NCBI GenBank assembly: GCA_023408315.1
Contig: JAEYKI010000008.1
Location: forward strand, 620,001 to 684,000
Direction of reading: 5' to 3'
DNA from: Bacillota bacterium
GTDB lineage: Bacteria > Bacillota > Clostridia > Christensenellales > Christensenellaceae
Length of the DNA: 64,000 nucleotides
Part shown: piece by piece, positions 39,662 through 47,122 of the stretch
How the letters are laid out: the number at the start of each line of letters is the position of its first letter
How positions within the stretch are numbered: the stretch's first letter is position 1
Notes under the pieces: model-generated
Told to the model about the DNA's origin: nothing
The model's database searches: none
What the model saw: the letters and a program-made list of their open reading frames with translations, nothing else
Program-made: the position numbers and the translations under genes

Positions 39662-41249
39662 AGCCAGCATCCTTTCCCGGTTTGTAAAAACGCGCTTTCA
39701 TTGCAAACTTGCGCGGTACTTTGACGGTCAGCAGAATTGTGCGGTCAAACGCGGGCGCGGATTTTACGGAAAGAACCTCAGCCGCGCAGATTGTCGCTCC
39801 ACTCCGGCTAAGCGCCACGCCCATATCCCCCGCCTGGGGCAAAGGATAAAACTCGTATGGCATGGTAACGGCCGCAAAGCCGTCCTCATATTCTTCATTC
39901 ACCAAAAAGATGGCTTGCCCCGGGCAATGCGCCACGCACATGCCGCAGCCGCTGCATTTTGCCCCCGGCTCTATGGCCGGCAGCGCCGTAATGTTCTCGC
40001 CCACACGTATGCAGTGCTTGGGGCATGCGTCCTGGCAGGGGTTGCACGGTATATTCTGCGTGCATTCAATCACAGGGTGGATGCCCTTCATCCGCTTTAC
40101 TCCAGGAAAGCCAAGCACCTCTTCGTCCTCCAAATACCCCTTTTTTAAAAGGCTTTTGGATATTTGGTATCCTTCATCCGTCAGTTCAAACGCTTTTCCT
40201 TTGTTCCCCGGCGCAAACATGCCCTGGCGAAGCGCGCCCAAAGCGTTCTCAAGCGTATCAACCTGCTTTTGTTTTTCCGCCGCTTCCACATATCCAAGGT
40301 ATTCCGCCACGCAAATGCCGCTGATGCGCCCCTCTATCATGGCGGAACTGGCTTCCTCAATGCCGGAAACGTCTCCCGCCACAAAAATGCCGGGTATGGA
40401 CGTCGCCCCATTATCTCCGCACACAGGCACCTGGCCGCCTTTTGCGGGGTCGTCCTTCATCTCGCAGCCAGCCATCTTTAAAAGCTGGGACATAGGGGAA
40501 AGCCCCACCGCCAGGCAGATGGTGTCCACGTCAAAATGTTTTTCCGTTCCTGGAACCGGCTTCCAGCCCGCGTCCAGTTCCGCAATCACGGCCCCGGCCA
40601 CCCGGTTTGTGCCTTCCGCCCGAATAATGGTATGCGATAGGTAGAACGGCACGCCCGTCCTGGCCACCTTGGCCGCGTGCACGCCGTAACCCCCAATCCC
40701 CGGCGCCGCGTCCACCATGGCCACAATCTCGCAGCCGCACTGCGCAAGCTGGTAGCTAACCACCAGGCCAACGTTGCCGGTTCCCAGCATCAGAATCCGT
40801 TTACCCGGCTGTATACCGTGTATATTGATCATCGTCTGCGCGGCTCCCGCACCAATCACGCCGGGCAGCGTCCAGCCTTCAAAGGGGACTGCGTTCTCAA
40901 GCGCCCCCGTGGCTATAACCACAGCGTCGGCTTTAAAATGCTTAACGCCTTCGCCAATCCGAACCACCAGTTCACGGTCCGCATAAAGGCCCACCACCGT
41001 TGCGTTCAGCACCACCTGCACGCCCGCTTCTTTTGCATCCTGCAAAAGCTTTTCGCCAATGCGGAAGCCCCGTATTTTCGCCTGGTGTTCCTTTGATCCA
41101 AAAAATTTATGTATTTGTTTAAACAGCTGCCCGCCGGGTTTTTCATTTTCGTCAAACACCGCAACTTTGAGGCCCCGCCCGGCCGCTTCAATTGCAGCCG
41201 AAAGGCCGGAAGGGCCCGCTCCCACGACGATTAGCTCATATCTTTCCAT
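39648..41249 (-). CDS. FAD/NAD(P)-binding dehydrogenase subunit with two ferredoxin-type clusters (HcnB/OoxA-like)
   Basis: Alpha-type subunit of the amine dehydrogenase complex. Residues 1-330 or so are a pyridine-nucleotide-disulfide-type flavoprotein (LIVVGAGPSGLSAAIEAAGR, ILMLGTGNVGLVVSYQLA, IPGIFVAGDVSGIEEASSA). Residues from about 400 carry cysteines for two Fe4S4 clusters: CTQNIPCNPCQDACPKHC and the standard CSGCGMCVAHCP. HcnB and OoxA end instead in a BFD domain, which here is the next gene. The ferredoxin insertion suggests electrons go to a ferredoxin- or quinone-linked acceptor. ATG 41249 has GGAG 8 bases upstream. Confidence 0.9.
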   Translation of the reverse strand: MERYELIVVGAGPSGLSAAIEAAGRGLKVAVFDENEKPGGQLFKQIHKFFGSKEHQAKIRGFRIGEKLLQDAKEAGVQVVLNATVVGLYADRELVVRIGEGVKHFKADAVVIATGALENAVPFEGWTLPGVIGAGAAQTMINIHGIQPGKRILMLGTGNVGLVVSYQLAQCGCEIVAMVDAAPGIGGYGVHAAKVARTGVPFYLSHTIIRAEGTNRVAGAVIAELDAGWKPVPGTEKHFDVDTICLAVGLSPMSQLLKMAGCEMKDDPAKGGQVPVCGDNGATSIPGIFVAGDVSGIEEASSAMIEGRISGICVAEYLGYVEAAEKQKQVDTLENALGALRQGMFAPGNKGKAFELTDEGYQISKSLLKKGYLEDEEVLGFPGVKRMKGIHPVIECTQNIPCNPCQDACPKHCIRVGENITALPAIEPGAKCSGCGMCVAHCPGQAIFLVNEEYEDGFAAVTMPYEFYPLPQAGDMGVALSRSGATICAAEVLSVKSAPAFDRTILLTVKVPRKFAMKARFYKPGKDAGYGND

Positions 41250-41269
41250 ACTGTTGCTCCAGTTATCAT

Positions 41270-41581
41270 TTAAAATTTGGGCAGCACGCCATACTGCGTC
41301 TGAATACGCATGCCTTCCTTAAGAGGCGTAACGCATGTGCGCACATTTGGCTCTCCGTCCACAATCATCACGCAGTCTGTGCACCTGCCTATGGCGCAAA
41401 ATATGCCCCTTGGCTGGCTCAGCTTCCTTGTATGGCGGTGCACCATGATCCCGGCGGCCTTCAGCGCCACCGCAATCGGCTCGTTTTCATAGCCTTCCAG
41501 GGTTTCGCCGTCACAGGTAAACCGCACCTTTCTTCCTTTTTGAATAACGCCCAAAATGGGATGTTCTGTAATTCGATTCAT
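41270..41581 (-). CDS. Small [2Fe-2S] ferredoxin-like subunit (HcnA/SoxA N-terminal type)
   Basis: A 103-residue protein with a Fer2_4 fold. Cysteines 62, 67, 70 and 83 lie in RGIFCAIGRCTDCVMIVDGEPNVRTC, the C-x4-C-x2-C-x12-C pattern of HcnA and of the N-terminus of sarcosine oxidase alpha subunit. The gene sits 20 bases upstream of the FAD subunit. First gene of the four-gene dehydrogenase set. The ribosome site is weak (CGGAAAG). Confidence 0.88.
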   Translation of the reverse strand: MNRITEHPILGVIQKGRKVRFTCDGETLEGYENEPIAVALKAAGIMVHRHTRKLSQPRGIFCAIGRCTDCVMIVDGEPNVRTCVTPLKEGMRIQTQYGVLPKF

Positions 41582-41601
41582 ATGTATCCGCTTTCCGCCC
41601 G

Positions 41602-42204
41602 CTAAAGTCCAAACCGTATTTTCGCGCAGAAATATATCAGCTCCGCAGTCCTGTCAATCGGCATGGCGGAACTGTCCACCAGCAGATTACGGTATCGGAC
41701 AGAGTCAAACCGTTCGCCGGTGTATTTTTTATAAAAAGAGCTTCTGGCCTCGTCTATTTTCTGGATGTATTTCTCCGCGGACTCCTGCGTAAAGCCAAGG
41801 TTTTTAAGGCAGTAATTAAACCGCGCGTCCTGTGGGGCATAGATAAATACGTTATATAAGTTCTGGTGCTTCGCCTGGCTCAATATAAAGTCCGAGCACC
41901 GCCCCACAATCACGCAGTCTTTTTTTGCTGCAAGATCCACAATTATATTCCTTTGTATCTCAAACAGTTTGGTTTGTTTAATGGCGGCTCCAAAGCCAAG
42001 GGGAAACATCATTTTTCCGTATGCCGTAACTTTGTGGTCGTCGTATTCCGATAACGAATACACGGGCTCTCCCATATTCGCCGCCGCCAGTTCGATTATA
42101 TCCCTGTCGTAATACTCAAAGCCCAGTTTCTCCGCCACCATTTTGGCAATGGGCCGCCCAAGGCTTCCAAATTCCCTTGTAACGGTAATTACATTGGTAC
42201 TCAT
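41602..42204 (-). CDS. Cytidylate kinase-like family protein
   Basis: A 200-residue P-loop-type protein of the cytidylate-kinase-like family (Cytidylate_kin2). It begins VITVTREFGSLGRPIAKMVAEKLGFEYYDRDIIELAA, where the Walker-like loop reads REFGSLGRPIA. A VGRCSDFIL strand follows, then the lid-like region DEARSSFYKKYTGERFDSVRYRNLLVDSS. Members are common in Clostridia and their substrate is mostly untested. It is 20 bases upstream of the HcnA-like gene, so probably in its operon; the metabolic reason is unclear. Confidence 0.85.
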   Translation of the reverse strand: MSTNVITVTREFGSLGRPIAKMVAEKLGFEYYDRDIIELAAANMGEPVYSLSEYDDHKVTAYGKMMFPLGFGAAIKQTKLFEIQRNIIVDLAAKKDCVIVGRCSDFILSQAKHQNLYNVFIYAPQDARFNYCLKNLGFTQESAEKYIQKIDEARSSFYKKYTGERFDSVRYRNLLVDSSAMPIDRTAELIYFCAKIRFGL

Positions 42205-42234
42205 AGGTCCCTTTCTCTCCTCCGCCGTATTTTA

Positions 42235-42270
42235 TTGTTGAAGCCGCAGAAGAATCCGCGGCTTCAACAA
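42235..42270. terminator. Hairpin between the ABC operon and the dehydrogenase operon
   Basis: TTGTTGAAGCCGC and its perfect reverse complement form a 13-bp stem with a 10-base loop. It lies after the solute-binding protein stop and before the kinase-like gene. The minus-strand tail is TAAAAT, so termination may be partial, allowing lower expression of the downstream genes. Confidence 0.6.
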
Positions 42271-42322
42271 TTTTAAAAGTTTCTTCCTTTATAAATATAT
42301 CTCTATTCGTTTTTACTCAGGT

Positions 42323-43531
42323 TCAGCTTGCAGACGCGCTTACGCTCGGGCTGGCCGCGGTGGCTCCGTCCTTGGTATACTGGGGCGAAGTGCAGGTATA
42401 CGCCTTTGCATCCGCTTCCACCTTGGCTTTATCCCAGCTTGTATCCACAAAATCATTGCTGTAGTATTTGCTGGTGTCAATGGCTGTGCTGATAGCGCCC
42501 GCCTTCAGCAGGTTGTCCGCCGCGTTCTGGGCTTTTGTCATATCAAACAGGCCTATTCCCGCTTCAATTGTCTTTTTCTGTTCTTCTTCAGACGTTCCGA
42601 ATATCTGCATCACGTCGCCCTTGGTTGCGCCCTGCGCGCCCTTCCAGTCAATCTGCAGGTTGGGGCAGGTCAAAAGGGTAATGTCTGCGGCAGCGTCCGG
42701 GTTCAGGTAGCAGAAATACATGGCTTTCGTCATGGCGCGCACAAACTTCTTCACCAAATCGGGGTTAGACTGTATCAGCTCGTCGCTGGTTACAAGAGAA
42801 TTGGATACCTGCGGGCAAATTTTATTGCCGTCCAGGTAGTCAAGGTCGTATCCCTGTCCTACCAACTGGTAGTATTCCGAAAGCCATGTCGCCATCGCCG
42901 GAGCTTTCCCGGATTTAACGGCTTCATAGCGGCCGTCGCCATAGCTTACCATATTCACGTCTTCCAGCTTCATCCCAGCTTTGTCCAGCAGCGGGCTCAT
43001 CAGGGAAGACCATGCTTCGTTATACAGTGCAACATCCTTGCCTTTTAAATCGGCCCAGTCTTTAATGCCCGCGCTCTTATTGAGCGCCACGCCGAATATC
43101 TGGACGGAATCATAATTCATAATGGCTTTTACATTGGTAATACCCGCGTCTATGCAGGAATTGTATACGCCGGGCGAGGGATACGCAAACTGCGCGGTTC
43201 CGGACGCGACCATTTTTACGTCGTCTGCGCCAAGCTGTTCAACATATTTCACCTTGATGCCTTCTTCTTTGAAGTACCCCAGGTAATCTGCAGCGTAGAT
43301 TGCAAGGTAGTCATAAGACTGCAGCGCAGTGGGCGACACGAATGTAACTTCGGTAAGCCCGCCCTCGGCAGACGCGCTTCCCGCAGCTTCCGTAGAAGCC
43401 GCCGCACTGGATGCCGGAGCCGCGCTTTCCGCAGACGATCCGCTTGCAGGTGCGCTGGAGCATGCCGCCAAGCCGGCCACAAGGGCCGTTGCCAAGGCTA
43501 CACATACAAAAGCTTTTGCAATTTTGTTCAT
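42323..43531 (-). CDS. NMT1/THI5/TauA-like substrate-binding lipoprotein
   Basis: Receptor of the importer encoded upstream. The signal peptide ends LAAC with Cys24. A Ser/Ala-rich linker follows to about residue 55. The type 2 periplasmic fold then has TEVTFVSPTALQSYDYLAIYAADYLGYFKEEGIKVKYVE, the NMT1/TauA/SsuA pattern. Ligands of this family include pyrimidine precursors of thiamin, sulfonates, nitrate, urea and small amines. Start ATG 43531 has GGAGG 8 bases upstream; 402 residues, somewhat long. It is the only receptor for two permeases and two ATPases. Confidence 0.9.
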   Translation of the reverse strand: MNKIAKAFVCVALATALVAGLAACSSAPASGSSAESAAPASSAAASTEAAGSASAEGGLTEVTFVSPTALQSYDYLAIYAADYLGYFKEEGIKVKYVEQLGADDVKMVASGTAQFAYPSPGVYNSCIDAGITNVKAIMNYDSVQIFGVALNKSAGIKDWADLKGKDVALYNEAWSSLMSPLLDKAGMKLEDVNMVSYGDGRYEAVKSGKAPAMATWLSEYYQLVGQGYDLDYLDGNKICPQVSNSLVTSDELIQSNPDLVKKFVRAMTKAMYFCYLNPDAAADITLLTCPNLQIDWKGAQGATKGDVMQIFGTSEEEQKKTIEAGIGLFDMTKAQNAADNLLKAGAISTAIDTSKYYSNDFVDTSWDKAKVEADAKAYTCTSPQYTKDGATAASPSVSASAS

Positions 43532-43593
43532 TTGGTTATCCTCCATTTAAATATTTAATTTAAGGAAAGTTATCCTAAAATTTCGTTAACGTT

Positions 43594-44376
43594 TTACCAT
43601 CTTATCTTTTTTTCCAGAAGGGAGATCAGCCCATATAGCAGGATGCCGAACACCGCTATAAAAATAATGCATGCCATGGCGTCCGCCGTTTTGGAAAACT
43701 GGATCAGGTAGCTGATGCGGTTTCCAAGCCCTGTATTGCCGCCCACCATTTCCGCGGATACGCCAACGATCATAGACATAATACTGGCAAGCTTGACGCC
43801 TGTAAAAATGCCGTGCGCCGCGTCCGGGAATATGCAGTACTTAAATTGCTGCAACTTGTTCGCCTTAAGGGATTGCATCAGCTCCATGCGCGCAGGGTCC
43901 ACGTTCAGGAATGCCACCACCGCGTTCATATTTACCAGGGGAAATGCCTGTATAATAATGGCCACAATCTTCACTTCCCTGCCCAAGCCCATCGTGAGCA
44001 TCAGCATGGGCACCAGCGTAATCATGGGTATGCAGCACATGGCCACAATCAGGGGCGTAAGCGCGGAACCCACCATTTTAAACGAAGCGATGAGCACCGC
44101 GAGCCCCAGGCCAATCGCCACAGCCGAAACAAAACCTATCAGAATATTTGTATACGTTGTGAATATATGCGGCAGCATGTTGATAAAGCTGGGGCCTATC
44201 ACAACCGCAATATCGCTTGGCTTGGCGACCATCCATTTGGGTATCCCCTGCGTAACGCAGATAATCTGCCACGCGGCAATCAAAGCCGCTATCAACAGTA
44301 TTGGAGGCAATGCAATGCTCACGGCATTGGCGGCCTTTAAATTCCTGTTTGTTTTTCCTACAGCCAGCTCAGTCAT
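43594..44376 (-). CDS. ABC permease (SsuC/TauC type), second copy
   Basis: A 260-residue membrane subunit with about six helices and the BPD_transp_1 coupling region QSLKANKLQQFKYCIFPDAAHGIFTGVKLASIMSMIVGVSAEMVGGNTGLGNRI (EAA-type loop). AAAGGAG precedes ATG 44376. It pairs in operon order with the ATPase at 44389-45189. Its close relative at 45226-45987 differs enough to suggest heterodimer formation rather than a recent duplicate. Confidence 0.9.
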   Translation of the reverse strand: MTELAVGKTNRNLKAANAVSIALPPILLIAALIAAWQIICVTQGIPKWMVAKPSDIAVVIGPSFINMLPHIFTTYTNILIGFVSAVAIGLGLAVLIASFKMVGSALTPLIVAMCCIPMITLVPMLMLTMGLGREVKIVAIIIQAFPLVNMNAVVAFLNVDPARMELMQSLKANKLQQFKYCIFPDAAHGIFTGVKLASIMSMIVGVSAEMVGGNTGLGNRISYLIQFSKTADAMACIIFIAVFGILLYGLISLLEKKIRW

Positions 44377-44388
44377 TTTATTGCTCCT

Positions 44389-45189
44389 TTACTTGATTTG
44401 CGCAAGGTTAATCTTGCCTATCAAATGCTCTATTTCCGCCGTATACCGGGCAAACTTTTCATCCGTTAAAAGCTCCAGGTCGCGCGGTTTATCAAATTCT
44501 ATTTTTATTTCTGCGGTCACTTTTCCGGGGTGGGAAGACATTACGTAAACCCGCTGGCTCAGAAGCACGGCTTCCTCCACGTTGTGCGTGATAAAAATAA
44601 TAGTCATCCCGGTATCCTGCCATATTTTCAGCAGCTCAAGATCCAGCGTTTCCCGCGCGTTTTCATCCAGGGCCCCAAACGGCTCGTCCATCATCAATAT
44701 CTCCGGCTTGTGCACCATGCCCCGTATAACCCCAATGCGCTGGCTCATGCCGCCCGATATCTCGTCCGGATAGGAATTTGCATATTCCGTCATATTTACA
44801 TACGCAAGAAGCTTTTCCGTGGCCTCTTCATATTCTCTGCCTGTAAGGCCGTACACTTTTAAGGGCAGCATTACGTTTTCCTTTACCGTAAACCAGGGGT
44901 ACAGGTTTGGTACCTGGAAGATAAACCCCATCTTTTGCACCATTTCCTTGGCAATTGGCTTTGCGTTGTCGTATTCATACCCGTCCACCGTAATTTTTCC
45001 GTCGCTGGGCTTAATAATGTCGTCAATCAGGCGGATGATGGTAGATTTGCCGCATCCGCTCGGTCCCACAATGGATACAAACTCTCCCCTGCCAAAATGC
45101 ATATTGATGTCCTGCAGGGCGAATATGGTATTTCTTTTGGTTTTAAAATTTTTATTGATATGTTCCAATTTTATATGTACGTGTTCCAC
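44389..45189 (-). CDS. ABC ATPase (SsuB/TauB type), second copy
   Basis: A 266-residue ATPase: GPSGCGKST, Q-loop FIFQVPNLYPW, signature ISGGMSQRIGV, Walker B ILMMDEPFGALDE and switch His in IFITHNVEEAV. Start is a GTG at 45189 with AGGAGG 7 bases upstream. It stands between the two permease genes. The importer thus encodes two different ATPases, which may form a heterodimer. Confidence 0.93.
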   Translation of the reverse strand: MEHVHIKLEHINKNFKTKRNTIFALQDINMHFGRGEFVSIVGPSGCGKSTIIRLIDDIIKPSDGKITVDGYEYDNAKPIAKEMVQKMGFIFQVPNLYPWFTVKENVMLPLKVYGLTGREYEEATEKLLAYVNMTEYANSYPDEISGGMSQRIGVIRGMVHKPEILMMDEPFGALDENARETLDLELLKIWQDTGMTIIFITHNVEEAVLLSQRVYVMSSHPGKVTAEIKIEFDKPRDLELLTDEKFARYTAEIEHLIGKINLAQIK

Positions 45190-45225
45190 GGAAAATCCTC
45201 CTTTGCCAAACCGTCTTTTATGCGT

Positions 45226-45987
45226 TTATTTTTTCCAGGTAACAACCCTTGCTTCTATAATAGTTACGGCCATATACAGCACCACGCCAATGATGGCTGA
45301 GATCAGAATGGCCGCAAACGCGGTATCGGTTGCCGAAAGCGAAGACGAAATGGCTATGCGGTATCCAAGGCCGCCCTGCCCCACCGATATATCCGCGCTC
45401 ATGGCGGCAATGGTGCACAGAATGCAGCCAAGCTTAAGCCCCGTAAATATCTGGGGCAGAGCGTTTGGCGCGGTCACCCGGAAGAACGACTCCCATTTGC
45501 CACACCCAAGCGCCTTCATTAAGTCCTGTTTGGCCGGGGGCACATGTATGAACCCGGACAGGCTGTTCACGGCAATAACAGGCGTGCACTGCAATATTAC
45601 AATCAATACCTTAACGGAAGGCGATACGCCAATGAGCAGCTTAAAAATAGGAACCAGCGTCGCCATGGGCGTAACCATCAGTATAATCAGTACCGGCGTT
45701 ATTGCCCGCACCGCCGTCCTGTTTTGAGAAGAAAAAGCCGCAATGGCAAATCCCAGCGGAACCGCTATCAGGTACCCTGCCATCATAACCTGCAAGGTCG
45801 CCAGCATGTCGGGGGCGATAATATCCGCATAATGCGCGCCCAGGGCCCCAAATATCTGCGTGGGTTTGGGGAGAAGCGTAAAGGATATATTAAACGCATT
45901 GCACGCCGCCTCCCATATAATAATTAAAATAATAATCACTATAACCGGCGCGAATATATTCACAAGTCTTGTCTTTGTTGTACTCAT
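45226..45987 (-). CDS. ABC permease (SsuC/TauC type), first copy
   Basis: A 253-residue membrane subunit with about six helices. It has the EAA-type loop KALGCGKWESFFRVTAPNALPQIFTGLKLGCILCTIAAMSADI followed by GQGGLGYRIAISS. GGAGGG precedes ATG 45987. Follows the first ATPase gene by 18 bases. Confidence 0.9.
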   Translation of the reverse strand: MSTTKTRLVNIFAPVIVIIILIIIWEAACNAFNISFTLLPKPTQIFGALGAHYADIIAPDMLATLQVMMAGYLIAVPLGFAIAAFSSQNRTAVRAITPVLIILMVTPMATLVPIFKLLIGVSPSVKVLIVILQCTPVIAVNSLSGFIHVPPAKQDLMKALGCGKWESFFRVTAPNALPQIFTGLKLGCILCTIAAMSADISVGQGGLGYRIAISSSLSATDTAFAAILISAIIGVVLYMAVTIIEARVVTWKK

Positions 45988-46005
45988 TCCGTTTTCCCTC
46001 CGTCC

Positions 46006-46788
46006 CTAGCTTAAAGTCCGCACTATATGGTTAAGGCGCGAACGCAGCTTTAAATAGGTGGGATTCAGCCCAATGTCGGTAATCCGCTCTTCAAAGCTCA
46101 GCGGCACCTCTATCTCTTCCACAATTTTTGAAGGGGAATTGGACATAATCAATATCCTGCCTCCCAGATACAGCGCCTCGTTCACGCTGTTTGTAATCAT
46201 CACGCAAGTTTTCTGCGTTTTGTGCCAAATCTTTAAAAGCTCCTCGTTCAGTGCTTTTCTTGTGATGGCGTCAAGCGCCCCAAACGGCTGGTCCAGCATC
46301 AGGAATTCGGGGGAAACAACCAGAGCCCGGGCAATTGCCGTGCGCTGACGCATACCGCCGGAAAGCTCTATGGGCAGGCAGTCGCGGTAATCCTGCAATC
46401 CCACCAGCGTCAGCATCTCCATTACGCGCTCCTCATCCCTGCCATTCTTAGTCATTCCAAACACTTCCAGGGGCAGGCGCACATTCTGATAAGCTGTTTT
46501 CCAATCCAGCAGGTTGTCGTTTTGAAACATAATGCCAAACTTGCGCTGGATGCCCTTTTCAGTGTTTTTGGGCATCGCTCTCCCGTCCAGAATGATTTCG
46601 CCCTCGTCGCTATGCTCAATGCCCTCCATAATTTTAATCAACGTGGATTTTCCGCACCCGCTGTTCCCCATGATGCATATAAATTCCTTGGGCTTCAGTT
46701 CCAAATCAATCCCGTCCAGCACATGCAGCGCTTCGCCTTTGTTCATGTAAGACTTCTTTATACCGGTAAGTCTGTAGAAATCCGACAT
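46006..46788 (-). CDS. ABC ATPase (SsuB/TauB type), first copy
   Basis: A 260-residue ATPase: GNSGCGKST, Q-loop FGIMFQNDNLLDW, signature LSGGMRQRTAI, Walker B FLMLDQPFGALDA and VMITNSVNEALYL. Two changes stand out: the catalytic Glu of Walker B is Gln (LDQPFGALD) and the switch His of ITHDV is Asn (ITNSV). The protein is therefore probably impaired in hydrolysis, and the second ATPase may supply the active site in a heterodimer. AAGGAGG precedes ATG 46788. First gene of the importer operon. Confidence 0.92.
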   Translation of the reverse strand: MSDFYRLTGIKKSYMNKGEALHVLDGIDLELKPKEFICIMGNSGCGKSTLIKIMEGIEHSDEGEIILDGRAMPKNTEKGIQRKFGIMFQNDNLLDWKTAYQNVRLPLEVFGMTKNGRDEERVMEMLTLVGLQDYRDCLPIELSGGMRQRTAIARALVVSPEFLMLDQPFGALDAITRKALNEELLKIWHKTQKTCVMITNSVNEALYLGGRILIMSNSPSKIVEEIEVPLSFEERITDIGLNPTYLKLRSRLNHIVRTLS

Positions 46789-46827
46789 TTTTTTCCTCCT
46801 TGCTTCAAAACCTTATCAAATCATAAA

Positions 46828-46850
46828 AGGCAACCGTACGCCGGTTGCCT
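46828..46850 (-). terminator. Leader hairpin of the importer operon
   Basis: A 9-bp stem with a 5-base loop followed by TTTT on the minus strand, about 40 bases upstream of the first ATPase start. It could be an attenuator or a terminator of unrelated transcription; no alternative structure was identified. Confidence 0.4.
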
Positions 46851-47036
46851 CTTTGCCAACACATTTTTTATTATTGTAAGCTCTCAAAAGCCCGAATGTA
46901 TAGAAAAAATCGGCACAACTTTTAAGGTTTTTGAAATTTTTATTATGCATTTTTTCATTTTATCATCTGAATTGTATATTTTCAAATAAATATACCCCTA
47001 AATATAAAATTTTTAATTTTTATTTATGCAAAAAGC

Positions 47037-47065
47037 TTGACAAGCGTCAAATTGGGTTGTAGTAT
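47037..47065 (+). promoter_or_regulatory. Sigma-A-type promoter of the amidohydrolase gene
   Basis: Perfect TTGACA (47037-47042), 17-base spacer, TAGTAT (47060-47065). The -35 is part of a small palindrome TTGAC-N4-GTCAA. The ribosome site AAAGGAG follows 45 bases further on. Confidence 0.75.
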
Positions 47066-47122
47066 TTGTGACTAAAAAGGTCCTTGTTTTTTTCTGTAAT
47101 TTTTCACAAAAGGAGTGATCTC

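Larger units (their letters stand above)
46789..47122. promoter_or_regulatory. Divergent control region of the catabolic island
   Basis: A 334-base AT-rich gap. It contains a 9-bp hairpin in the importer leader (AGGCAACCG/CGGTTGCCT, 46828-46850, followed by TTTT on the minus strand) and the plus-strand promoter at 47037-47065. I looked for TPP-riboswitch landmarks because NMT1-type receptors can be thiamin-related, and found none. Confidence 0.5.

Noticed and set aside
39288..40644. Plus-strand open frames of 260 and 286 codons
   Set aside because: Antisense to the FAD/iron-sulfur subunit; Ala/Arg/Pro/Ser-rich complement frames.
46789..47122. TPP riboswitch for the NMT1/THI5-like importer
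   Set aside because: The conserved TPP-riboswitch core sequences are absent on both strands; only a simple 9-bp hairpin is present.
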